Source: an uncultured Allobaculum sp. (GTDB taxonomy: Bacteria; Bacillota_I; Bacilli_A; Erysipelotrichales; Erysipelotrichaceae). Taken from it: a stretch of DNA of 24,930 nucleotides. Positions 14,342 through 21,932 of the stretch are shown piece by piece. The stretch lies in contig CAJTVE010000048.1 in the NCBI GenBank assembly GCA_910579655.1, forward strand, positions 1 to 24,930. The letters are read 5' to 3'. The translations under genes were made by a program, and so were the position numbers. The first letter of the stretch is position 1. Every line of letters begins with the position of its first letter. Under the pieces are notes generated by a model. The model was given only the letters and a program-made list of their open reading frames with translations, did no database searches and was not told the DNA's origin.

Positions 14342-15529
14342 ATGGCAATTGTTATGTCCGTCAATGCTGGAAGTTCGTCTTTGAAATTCCAGGTTTATGA
14401 AATGCCGGAAGAAAAAGTCCTGGCAAAAGGCCTTGTAGAAAGAATCGGTCTGAATGATGGGGTGTTCTCCATCACTGTCGATGGCAAGAAATATACCGAA
14501 ACAGCGGATATCCCTAACCACGAAGTTGCAGTTCAGATGCTCGTTGATGCGCTGATCAAACATCACGTTGTTAACGAACTGACTGATATCAAGGCGATTG
14601 GCCACCGCATCGTCCATGGTGGTGAATTCTATGCTGACTCTGTAGTGGCTACTCCAGATGCAGTTGAAAAAGTTGAAGAGTGCATCCCCCTGGCTCCGCT
14701 GCACAACCCAGCTGGTCTGACTGGTTATAAAACATTCGCAAAGATGCTGCCGGATGCGGTTCATACCTTCGTATTCGATACTGCTTTCCACCAGACAATG
14801 CCAGCTGAAAACTATATCTATCCAATTCCTTACGAATACTATGAAAACGACCATATCCGCCGCTATGGATTCCACGGGACTTCTCATAAATATCTGACTG
14901 AGCGTCTGGCTGAAATCGAAGGCAAGAAGCCAGAAGAAATGAATATCATCACTTGCCACTTAGGCAATGGCGCTTCCATCACGGCTGTTAAAGAAGGAAA
15001 ATCCTTCAAGACTTCCATGGGTCTGACTCCTCTGGCTGGTGTTGAAATGGGTACTCGTTCCGGTGATATCGACCCGGCAATCCCTGGTGTGCTGATGGAA
15101 AAATATGGTTACACCGCAAAAGAAGTCGACAATATCCTGAATAAGAAATCGGGTCTGCTTGGTGTTTCCGGTCTCTCCTCTGACAGCCGCGATATTGAAA
15201 ATGCGATTGAAGAAGGCAACAAACGCGCAGCTCTCGCAAAGAAAATCTTTGATGACCGCGTAGTCGAAACAGTTGCCGGCTACTATGGCTTAATGGGCGG
15301 TGCGGATGCGATTATTTTCGCCGGCGGTATCGGTGAAAATGCGATTGACACACGTGCTGACATCATCAACGGACTGGCAGCTCTCGGTGTAAAACTGGAT
15401 GACGAAGCCAACAACTGCCGTGGCAAAGAAGTCAAGATCTCAGCTCCTGATTCTAAACTGGATGTATTTGTCATCCCGACAGATGAAGAAGTGATGATCG
15501 CCCGTGACGCTTTCGCTAACCTGAAGTAA
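14342..15529 (+). CDS. ackA: Acetate kinase
   Basis: Interconverts acetyl phosphate + ADP and acetate + ATP, the ATP-yielding step of mixed-acid fermentation. 395 residues. Visible active-site blocks of the ASKHA fold: VNAGSSSLKFQ (Asn8, Ser13, Lys15), GHRIVHGGE with Arg89, FDTAFHQTMP with Asp146, HLGNGASITA, TPLAGVEMGTRSGDIDP with Arg239, FAGGIGENA and DEEVMIARDA near the end. ATG 14342 is supported by AGAGGAG eight bases upstream; the frame is open further upstream but that part is promoter. Its TAA overlaps the next ATG (TAATG). pta is not adjacent. Codon choice is the even, A/T-ending type of a highly expressed gene. Confidence 0.98.
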   Translation: MAIVMSVNAGSSSLKFQVYEMPEEKVLAKGLVERIGLNDGVFSITVDGKKYTETADIPNHEVAVQMLVDALIKHHVVNELTDIKAIGHRIVHGGEFYADSVVATPDAVEKVEECIPLAPLHNPAGLTGYKTFAKMLPDAVHTFVFDTAFHQTMPAENYIYPIPYEYYENDHIRRYGFHGTSHKYLTERLAEIEGKKPEEMNIITCHLGNGASITAVKEGKSFKTSMGLTPLAGVEMGTRSGDIDPAIPGVLMEKYGYTAKEVDNILNKKSGLLGVSGLSSDSRDIENAIEEGNKRAALAKKIFDDRVVETVAGYYGLMGGADAIIFAGGIGENAIDTRADIINGLAALGVKLDDEANNCRGKEVKISAPDSKLDVFVIPTDEEVMIARDAFANLK

Positions 15530-16452
15530 TGTTCGATCCAGAAAAAGAAAAAAAGTTCTTTGAGGCCATTGAACATGCGGACTCTATCGTCATCTTCCGG
15601 CATGTTTCCCCCGATCCCGATGCATTCGGCAGTCAGCTTGGCTTACGGGAATGGATCAAAGAAGAATATCCAGAAAAAACTGTTCTCGCTCTTGGCCAGG
15701 GTCCTTTGATGGACCAGGCGGATGATGAAACGATTGCCAATTCGCTGGCGATTGTGACGGATACAGCCAATAGTCCAAGAGTGGATGACTTGCGCTATGC
15801 CAAGGCAAAACAGATTGCCCGTATTGACCACCATGTCAAAGTGGAAGATTTCGGTGATCTTGATTTTGTCGATGACAAAGCAGCGGCAGCCTGTGAAATT
15901 GAAGCGCTGATGCTTAAAGACGCTCACAAGACGATTGGTTCTGCTGCTGCCCAGCATATGATGAGCGGCCTGATGGCAGATACCCAGCGTTTTACCATTC
16001 CAACGGTCCGTCCTCAGACTTTTGAAGCAGCAATTTGGCTGATGGAGCAGGGAGCCAATCCAAACCTGGCTGCAAAATCGCTCTACAGTACAACCTGGCC
16101 GCTTTTCCAGTACAATACAAGAGTAAAAAGCCGTGCGCAAAGACGAGGCGGACTGCTCTTTGCCCTGATGAGCCAGAGTGATTATCTGGAATTTGGACTG
16201 TCCTATGAGGAAGCCAAAAACGAGGTAAATGCGCTTGGCAATATTGGCGACATCCAGATCTGGGCGCTCTTTACTGAAGATGGCGACCACACCTATGCAG
16301 CCTCGCTTCGTTCGGCTTCTGTTTCTGTCCGCGAACTGGCAGCTGAATATGGCGGCGGCGGACACGCGTGTGCATGCGGCATCAAGAAGATTCCCCCTGA
16401 AAAACTTCCGGTGCTCATCGCAGCTCTGCAAAATCTTGCCAATCAGGCCTGA
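15529..16452 (+). CDS. nrnA: DHH/DHHA1 phosphoesterase, NrnA-like
   Basis: Family members degrade nanoRNAs, pAp and in some species the pApA product of c-di-AMP turnover. 307 residues. The manganese-binding DHH motifs are intact: His25-x3-Asp29-x-Asp31 (HVSPDPDAFGS), Asp100-His101-His102, a GLMADTQRF block with a further aspartate, and the DHHA1 loop GGGGHACACG from Gly275. It starts one base inside the ackA stop with no ribosome site of its own, so it relies on translational coupling. nrnA next to dnaE is a known Firmicutes arrangement. Which substrate dominates cannot be told. A long terminator hairpin follows. Confidence 0.88.
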   Translation: MFDPEKEKKFFEAIEHADSIVIFRHVSPDPDAFGSQLGLREWIKEEYPEKTVLALGQGPLMDQADDETIANSLAIVTDTANSPRVDDLRYAKAKQIARIDHHVKVEDFGDLDFVDDKAAAACEIEALMLKDAHKTIGSAAAQHMMSGLMADTQRFTIPTVRPQTFEAAIWLMEQGANPNLAAKSLYSTTWPLFQYNTRVKSRAQRRGGLLFALMSQSDYLEFGLSYEEAKNEVNALGNIGDIQIWALFTEDGDHTYAASLRSASVSVRELAAEYGGGGHACACGIKKIPPEKLPVLIAALQNLANQA

Positions 16453-16495
16453 TCCTGCCGGACAGGCGTGAACTGCATTCTGTAAACCCAAAACA

Positions 16496-16552
16496 AGAGA
16501 TTTTGATTGTGTAAGTTTTCCTTACTTACCGGTCAAAATCTCTTTTTCTTTT
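16496..16552 (+). terminator. Rho-independent terminator after nrnA
   Basis: AGAGATTTTGA (16496-16506) and TCAAAATCTCT (16533-16543) are perfectly complementary over 11 pairs; an inner GTAAG/CTTAC pair (16511/16521) caps it, and a T-rich run follows. Confidence 0.88.
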
Positions 16553-16691
16553 CTGGCAGCCTCCCGGGGAACAAGACGATGCACAATCAGGTTTTTGGAT
16601 CTCCTGCCGGACAGAAAAGCCCTTTTTGCTGATTGATCCGAAGTGTGGTCCTGATTGCTTTCGTCTGTTTCGAAAAATCGTCACAACTCGA
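16553..16691. other. dnaE upstream region with repeats
   Basis: No gene. GCACAATCAG (16581-16590) contains CAATCAG, inverted as CTGATTG at 16629-16635 and again at 16651-16657. The 13-mer TCCTGCCGGACAG at 16602-16614 also occurs at 16453-16465, just after the nrnA stop. Confidence 0.45.
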
Positions 16692-16697
16692 TATAAT
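16692..16697 (+). promoter_or_regulatory. dnaE -10 box, possible leaderless start
   Basis: Perfect TATAAT ending six bases before the A of the dnaE ATG at 16704, so transcription would begin at or within a base or two of the start codon. The -35 position (TTCGAA, 16669-16674) is weak. No ribosome site exists in between. Confidence 0.55.
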
Positions 16698-16703
16698 AGC
16701 CGT

Positions 16704-19700
16704 ATGATTCATCTTCATACCCGATCGTGCTACTCATTGTTAGAAAGCACTCTGCAGATCGATGACATCATTCGTAAAGCCAAAGAAAATGGCCAGAGGG
16801 CTGTGGCATTGACCGATCATCGTTCCCTGTATGGAACGATGGCTTTTCTTCATGCCGCCAAAGAGGCTGGCCTCAAACCGATCATCGGTCTGGAATTTGA
16901 AATCCGAAAAAACGAACAGATCTATTCCTTGCTTGCTCTGGCAAAAAACACAACAGGTCTGCAAAGCCTGTACCGCCTTTCAACGACCCTGATGTCGACA
17001 AATGAGCCGCTGCCTTTTGAAGAGCTGGCTTCCTATCAGGAAGGTTTGATCTTGATGAATGCGGGCGGCGATGAGTATCTGGAAAGCATGGCTCAGGAAA
17101 ATGACCTGGAAGCTCTCAGTGAATTTTTCGCTGATCTGCAGGCGGTAAGTGAACAAAGCTACATGGCTCTATCCTTACAGGACTCTCCGCGCTATGCCCG
17201 ATCCAACCAGGTCATGCGCAGCATTGCTCCTTCTTTAGACATCGAATGTGTAGCCCTTTCACGCATTGAATACGAAAAGCCGGAAGATGAGCGGACTCTG
17301 AGGCTGCTGCAGGCCATTTCAAAATCCTGTTTCATTGATGATCCATCCCTGAAAGTGCGTAAGGGCCGCTGGTATCGATCGCCCGAAGAGATGGCTGAGT
17401 TGTATGATGGCCGGTCTTTGGAAATGACAAACCGGATTGCGGATCAGATTGAAGAGTACAGTATTCCCAAAGCAGAACTGCCTGTCTATCACAATAAAAA
17501 TGACATCAGCAGTGAGATGTATCTTAAAAATCTCTGTATCGCCGGTCTGAAAAAACGACTCAATGGCAAGATAGAAGCCCGCTATGCGCGCCGGCTCAAT
17601 GAAGAGCTGGATGTCATTTTATCGATGGGCTTTGCGGACTACTTTCTGATTGTCTGGGACTTTATCCGCGAAGCGCGCAAGCGTAATATCCTGGTCGGTC
17701 CAGGACGAGGCAGTGCAGCAGGATCGCTTGTCGCATGGTGTCTTGGCATCTCGCATGTCGATCCGCTGGTCAATCATCTGCTGTTTGAACGTTTTCTCAA
17801 TCCGGGGCGTGTCAGCATGCCAGATATTGATACCGACTTTCCGGATAACCGGCGGGATGAAATCATTGAATATGTCCAGGAAGTCTATGGCCGTTATCAT
17901 GCCGCGCATATCGTCACCTTTGCGCGCATGAAAACCAAATCTGCCCTGCGGGATTGCGGCCGGGCATTGAATGTGCCCATGCGGGAAGTTGACCGGCTTT
18001 GCAAATTGCTGCCAAACAGCCCAAATCTGACGTTGAAATCGGCTTATGAGACCAATCGGCCTTTTGCGTCTTTGATCAATAACAATCCAAGACTACAGGC
18101 TGTTTACCAGGCAGCGATCCGCATCGAAGGCTTTCCGCGCCATGCTTCGATTCATGCAGGGGGTATTGTTCTGGCTCGTGAGAGCATTGTCAACCAGGCC
18201 CCGCTCCAGGAAGTCGGCGAGCCGCTTCCAGCCGTTCAGTTTACGATGGAATATCTCGAAGAAATCGGCCTGATTAAATTCGACTTTTTGTCCCTTCGCA
18301 ATCTGACCACTCTGGCCAATATGGTCGATGGAATCGAGCAGCAGACCGGTCAGAAAATTGATCTGCTCAAACTGCCGCTTGATGACCCGATGGTCTTCCA
18401 GGTCTTGCAAAATGGAGATACCCAGGGCATCTTCCAGTTAGAAAGTGCCGGCATCCGGGATCTGATCCTGCGTTACCGGCCGGTGCGTTTTGAAGACATT
18501 GCAGCGATTCTGGCTCTATACCGACCAGGGCCAATGAAAAATATCGACATGTTTCTGGAGGCCCGGTTTCACCCGCAAAGCCGACGCAGCATCCACCCCT
18601 TGATTGACCCGCTGCTTGCAGAAACGGGTGGAATTTTCGTCTACCAGGAACAGATCATGGAAGCAGCCCGGATCATAGGCGGGTTTACCTTATCCGAAGC
18701 CGATATTCTGCGTAAGGCGATGTCGAAGAAAAAGCCGGAAGTCATGAAAGAGTGGGAAGAGAAGTTTGTCCAGGGCGCTCTGGCCAATCAGATTGACGGA
18801 TCCAAAGCTCGCGAAATCTTTGCGACGATGAGCCAGTTTGCGGAATATGGATTCAATAAGTCCCATTCCTATGTGTATGGCCTGATCGTGTATCAGATGA
18901 CCTGGATCAAAGCCAGGCATCCACTGGTTTTCTATCAGTGTTCCCTCAACGCAAGTATCGGTTCAGGTTCGAAAACCAATATCTTCCTGCAAGAATGCCG
19001 AAATCGCCAGATCCCAATCCTGCCGATTTCCATCAACAAGTCGGGCAGCCGCTTTGAAATCGAAAAGCAGGCTTTGCGCATGCCGCTTTCTCTGGTTCAC
19101 TCCATCAACCGCCAGATCATCGAAAAGATTGAAGCGGAAAGACAGGCTCACGGATATTTCGATGATCCTTGCCTGGCTATCCTGCGATTGCTTCATGCCA
19201 GTCTTTCTTCAGCGCAGATTCTCGCTCTTATACGGGCAGGGGCATTCGATGAGCTGCAGGCTGGACGTGAAAGCCTGGAAGCGGGCATGGAAGAAGTTGT
19301 CCGGCTGGCGGATCTGGTCTGTCTGGACGAAACAACCAAAACCTGGCGCTTTTCTGGCATTACACCACCTGAACTGCCTGAGCGTCCGATTGATCGAATG
19401 ACACGCCTGCAAAATGAAAAAGAGGTTCTTGGATTTTATGTCACCCGCCATCCATCCGAGATCGTCCGCCAGAAGGACCGGCGGATCATGAGTGCACAAA
19501 AGGCTTTGGGCTATGAAGGAAGACTGCAATTGGCGGGTATCCTTCATTCCATCAAGGAACATAAGACGAAAAAAGGACAGATGATGGCCTTTGCCATCCT
19601 GAGTGATGATACCGGGGAGATCAACCTTTCAATTATGCCCTGGCTGCTCGATCAGATCCGGCCAATTCTCAAAGAAAACCAGCTCGTCTGGCTGCGGGGC

Positions 19701-19760
19701 AATAAAAACCGCCCACAGTCAGTTCTGGTTGACGAACTGGCCCCGATTACCAGACTGTAA
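16704..19760 (+). CDS. dnaE: DNA polymerase III alpha subunit, DnaE type
   Basis: Replicative polymerase of the C family; in Firmicutes that also have PolC it extends primers, mainly on the lagging strand. 1018 residues, somewhat shorter than the ~1115 of Bacillus DnaE. N-terminal PHP domain HLHTRSCYSLL with His3, His5 and TDH at 37-39; polymerase core with VGPGRGSAAGSL, PDIDTDF (catalytic Asp376 and Asp378) and IKFDFLSL (Asp527); YGFNKSHSYVYG; C-terminal OB domain from about 930 (LAGILHSIKEHKTKKGQMMA). No 3'-5' exonuclease insertion as in PolC. ATG 16704 starts directly at the PHP domain; no ribosome site, TATAAT six bases upstream. Confidence 0.95.
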   Translation: MIHLHTRSCYSLLESTLQIDDIIRKAKENGQRAVALTDHRSLYGTMAFLHAAKEAGLKPIIGLEFEIRKNEQIYSLLALAKNTTGLQSLYRLSTTLMSTNEPLPFEELASYQEGLILMNAGGDEYLESMAQENDLEALSEFFADLQAVSEQSYMALSLQDSPRYARSNQVMRSIAPSLDIECVALSRIEYEKPEDERTLRLLQAISKSCFIDDPSLKVRKGRWYRSPEEMAELYDGRSLEMTNRIADQIEEYSIPKAELPVYHNKNDISSEMYLKNLCIAGLKKRLNGKIEARYARRLNEELDVILSMGFADYFLIVWDFIREARKRNILVGPGRGSAAGSLVAWCLGISHVDPLVNHLLFERFLNPGRVSMPDIDTDFPDNRRDEIIEYVQEVYGRYHAAHIVTFARMKTKSALRDCGRALNVPMREVDRLCKLLPNSPNLTLKSAYETNRPFASLINNNPRLQAVYQAAIRIEGFPRHASIHAGGIVLARESIVNQAPLQEVGEPLPAVQFTMEYLEEIGLIKFDFLSLRNLTTLANMVDGIEQQTGQKIDLLKLPLDDPMVFQVLQNGDTQGIFQLESAGIRDLILRYRPVRFEDIAAILALYRPGPMKNIDMFLEARFHPQSRRSIHPLIDPLLAETGGIFVYQEQIMEAARIIGGFTLSEADILRKAMSKKKPEVMKEWEEKFVQGALANQIDGSKAREIFATMSQFAEYGFNKSHSYVYGLIVYQMTWIKARHPLVFYQCSLNASIGSGSKTNIFLQECRNRQIPILPISINKSGSRFEIEKQALRMPLSLVHSINRQIIEKIEAERQAHGYFDDPCLAILRLLHASLSSAQILALIRAGAFDELQAGRESLEAGMEEVVRLADLVCLDETTKTWRFSGITPPELPERPIDRMTRLQNEKEVLGFYVTRHPSEIVRQKDRRIMSAQKALGYEGRLQLAGILHSIKEHKTKKGQMMAFAILSDDTGEINLSIMPWLLDQIRPILKENQLVWLRGNKNRPQSVLVDELAPITRL

Positions 19761-19797
19761 GAATTGGAATGAAGAATTGATCGGAATGAAGAATTGA
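19759..19797. repeat. 17-base tandem repeat after dnaE
   Basis: TTGGAATGAAGAATTGA (19764-19780) and TCGGAATGAAGAATTGA (19781-19797) differ at one position and are preceded by a partial unit, AAGAATTG (19759-19766). Confidence 0.6.
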
Positions 19798-19899
19798 AAA
19801 GAGTAATAGAATCTGCCAGACCAGGCAGCCGGAAAAGACCATAGAGGAATGAGATAAAACAGTTAACATTTGATAGGTAGAAAAATGAGAAGAGAAGCA

Positions 19900-19934
19900 G
19901 CACAATCAGCTCTTTTGCCCAGGTCTGATTGTGC
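19900..19934 (+). promoter_or_regulatory. Perfect 10-bp inverted repeat in the HAD gene leader
   Basis: GCACAATCAG (19900-19909) and CTGATTGTGC (19925-19934) with a 15-base loop, ending seven bases before the AGAAGG ribosome site. No T-run follows, so it is not a terminator. The left arm is identical to a 10-mer upstream of dnaE (16581-16590). Confidence 0.55.
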
Positions 19935-19953
19935 CGGGAAAGAAGGAAAATGG

Positions 19954-20730
19954 ATGATTAAAGCGATCTTTCTGGATGTAGACAACACCCTGTTTTCGCA
20001 TGCTCAAAAAAAGGTGCCGGACGATGCAATGGAAGCCATCCACCAGTTTCAGAAAAATGGCGGCCTGGTTTTTATGGCAACCGGGCGGCATGTCAGTGAG
20101 CTGAAAGAGTTGGAGCTGGATAAATTGAATCTGGATGGCTATGTCATGATGAATGGCACGATTATTCTCGATCGAAATATGGATCTGGCTGCGGGTATTC
20201 AGTTTCAGAATGAAGCCCTGAAATCGCTTCTGGATCTGTTTGAACGCAAAGAGCGTCCGGTGGCCCTGCTGGAAAAAGACTGTTTCTACATGAACTATAT
20301 TGATGATAGGGTCCGGCAGGTTCAGGTTGATTACTCACTGGCTCCTCCTGCTGTCCACGGCTGGACAGGAAATCCGCTTTATGGTGGTGTCACCTATGTT
20401 TCGAGAGAGGAAGAACCAGAATTTAAGCAAAACGAAATCGGACCAGGGGTTCTGGTTGAACGCTGGGGTGATTTTGGCGTGGATCTGGTGCCGCATTCAG
20501 GGGGCAAAGCTTATGGCCTTGAGCAAGTCGGCAAAGTTTATAATCTGAAGCCTGAAGAGATGATGGCTTTTGGAGATGCTGACAATGATCTGTCCATGCT
20601 CAAATATGCCGGGATTGGAGTAGCAATGGGCAATGGACTTGATGTGGTCAAAGAAGCAGCGGACTATGTCACTGACTCGGTAGACGAAGGCGGAATCGCC
20701 AATGCGATGAAGCATTTCGGTCTGATCTGA
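19954..20730 (+). CDS. HAD superfamily hydrolase, Cof-type (class IIB)
   Basis: 258 residues, cytosolic phosphatase. HAD motifs: I DVDNTLF with nucleophile Asp8 and acid/base Asp10, II ATGRH, III Lys185 in GGKAYGL, IV GDADND with Asp208 and Asp212. The large cap between about 80 and 180 marks the Cof/YidA-like subclass, which acts on sugar phosphates and similar metabolites; the substrate is unknown. ATG 19954 is preceded by AGAAGG at seven bases and begins at the normal position MIKAIFLD. A TTG-started extension to 19870 is open but runs through the inverted repeat and is unlikely. Stands alone between dnaE and rplU. Confidence 0.9.
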   Translation: MIKAIFLDVDNTLFSHAQKKVPDDAMEAIHQFQKNGGLVFMATGRHVSELKELELDKLNLDGYVMMNGTIILDRNMDLAAGIQFQNEALKSLLDLFERKERPVALLEKDCFYMNYIDDRVRQVQVDYSLAPPAVHGWTGNPLYGGVTYVSREEEPEFKQNEIGPGVLVERWGDFGVDLVPHSGGKAYGLEQVGKVYNLKPEEMMAFGDADNDLSMLKYAGIGVAMGNGLDVVKEAADYVTDSVDEGGIANAMKHFGLI

Positions 20731-20829
20731 AATTCTGGCTTAGATGCAGGCTTCAATGTCTGCGGTCAATTGTGAAACGATGAACAAGGTCAAAATTTTG
20801 TGGGAATTGATCGAATTTTGGGCTGAAAG

Positions 20830-20858
20830 TTGACGTTCACAATCCAGATCATTAATAT
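20830..20858 (+). promoter_or_regulatory. rplU operon promoter
   Basis: TTGACG (20830-20835), 17-base spacer, TAATAT (20853-20858). Transcription would begin near 20865, exactly where the leader hairpin starts. Confidence 0.65.
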
Positions 20859-20864
20859 ATGACT

Positions 20865-20960
20865 GTTGCAGTCTTCACGACTTGCAACCGCACAGAAAAG
20901 GCACAAGTGATGCACAGGCGCATCCGCCTTCATGGCGAGTATCAAGACTCGGAAAGGAGA
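20865..20960 (+). ncRNA. Probable L21 ribosomal protein leader
   Basis: GTTGCAGT (20865-20872) pairs with ACTTGCAAC (20880-20888) with one bulged base, followed by further short stems (AGGCG/CGCCT near 20926-20939). Position, the TTGCAGT...ACTTGCAA first hairpin and the genes behind it agree with the Firmicutes L21 leader, through which L21 represses its own operon. Identification is from memory of that element. Confidence 0.6.
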
Positions 20961-20965
20961 CACAT

Positions 20966-21268
20966 ATGTACGCAATTATCGAAACCGGCGGAAAACAGAT
21001 CAAAGTCGAAGACGGATCCGTAATCTGGGTAGAAAAATTAGACGCTCAGGAAGGTGAAAACGTAACTTTCGACAAAGTTCTGTATGTAGACGGAAAAGTT
21101 GGAAAACCTTTTGTTGAAGGGGCTTCTGTTACTGGAGTAGTAGAAAAACAGGGTAAAGGCAAGAAAATCACAATCGTGAAATACCGTCCTAAAAAATCTT
21201 CCACTCGTAGAAAACAGGGTCACAGACAGCCTTATACACGTGTTAAAATCGAATCCATCAACGCTTAA
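20966..21268 (+). CDS. rplU: Large subunit ribosomal protein bL21
   Basis: 100 residues, the usual length. MYAIIETGGKQIKV at the start, the internal VDGKVGKPFVEGASVTGVV block, and the basic end KYRPKKSSTRRKQGHRQPYT followed by KI are diagnostic. The strong site GGAAAGGAGA precedes ATG 20966; upstream extension is excluded by the leader. First gene of rplU-prp-rpmA; TAATG overlap with prp. Confidence 0.98.
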   Translation: MYAIIETGGKQIKVEDGSVIWVEKLDAQEGENVTFDKVLYVDGKVGKPFVEGASVTGVVEKQGKGKKITIVKYRPKKSSTRRKQGHRQPYTRVKIESINA

Positions 21269-21582
21269 TGATTCAGATTCGTTTTGAAACTACAGAGACT
21301 GGTCTTATCCGGACAATGACGATGACAGGCCATGCCAATGCCGCTCCTTATGGACAGGATTTAGTATGTGCCGGTGTATCGGCCGTTGCCCTCTCATCGC
21401 TCAATGCGATTGATCTTTTGTACCCCGATGCCTGTACAATGATGGCTGAAAACAATAAGATCTTCTTAAAAGTTGATCATGACAGTCATGATCTTCAGAT
21501 TACGCTGAAAACCATGGCCACTCAGTTATCCGCACTGGCTTCTGAGTATCCGAAATCCATTCGGATCCGGTACAGTAATTAA
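21268..21582 (+). CDS. prp: Ribosomal-processing cysteine protease Prp
   Basis: Removes the N-terminal extension of L27 before ribosome assembly. 104 residues; the catalytic pair is at His22 (TGHANAA) and Cys34 (DLVCAGVSA), the same numbers as in the Staphylococcus aureus enzyme. It starts inside the rplU stop codon (TAATG), so it is translated by coupling, and sits just before its substrate gene rpmA, the standard Firmicutes order. Confidence 0.95.
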   Translation: MIQIRFETTETGLIRTMTMTGHANAAPYGQDLVCAGVSAVALSSLNAIDLLYPDACTMMAENNKIFLKVDHDSHDLQITLKTMATQLSALASEYPKSIRIRYSN

Positions 21583-21608
21583 ATAACAGAAGAGAAAGAG
21601 GTGTACTC

Positions 21609-21893
21609 ATGCGTTTTACAATGAACCTTCAGTTCTTCGCTTCCAAAAAAGGTGTAGGTTCGACCAAGAACGGTCGTGACTCCCACTCCAAACGTTTAGG
21701 TGCTAAACTGGCAGATGGACAGAAATGCCTTGCTGGTTCTATCATCTACCGTCAGCGTGGAACAAAAATTCATCCAGGTAAAAATGTAGGCAGAGGTGGA
21801 GACGATACTCTGTTTGCTACTGTTGATGGCGTAGTTAAATACGAAAGACTCGGCAGAGACAGAAAACAGGTTTCCGTATATCCTGCTGAATAA
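21609..21893 (+). CDS. rpmA: Large subunit ribosomal protein bL27 with cleavable N-terminus
   Basis: 94 residues. MRFTMNLQFF precedes ASKKGVGSTKNGRDS; LQFF-A is the Prp cleavage site, leaving the mature N-terminus that reaches the peptidyl transferase centre. The rest (GAKLADGQ, GSIIYRQRGTKIHPGKNVGRG, DDTLFA) is standard L27. AAAGAGG precedes ATG 21609. Followed at once by a terminator; obg/obgE, the common next gene, is missing. Confidence 0.98.
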   Translation: MRFTMNLQFFASKKGVGSTKNGRDSHSKRLGAKLADGQKCLAGSIIYRQRGTKIHPGKNVGRGGDDTLFATVDGVVKYERLGRDRKQVSVYPAE

Positions 21894-21905
21894 TGAATGT
21901 AAATG

Positions 21906-21932
21906 AAGTCTGGCTTAGCCAGGCTTTTTTTT
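21906..21932 (+). terminator. Rho-independent terminator after rpmA
   Basis: AAGTCTGGC (21906-21914), loop TTA, GCCAGGCTT (21918-21926), one G-U pair, then a T-run to 21932. Confidence 0.92.

Noticed and set aside
14288..14959. 223-codon minus-strand open frame
   Set aside because: Antisense to the highly conserved ackA; a by-product of its codon bias.
15643..16491. 282-codon minus-strand open frame
   Set aside because: Fully antisense to nrnA, whose metal-binding motifs are intact; its product is rich in Cys, His and Phe with no family pattern.
16626..16703. Upstream TTG start for dnaE
   Set aside because: The added residues contain the TATAAT promoter sequence and do not resemble PHP-domain N-termini.
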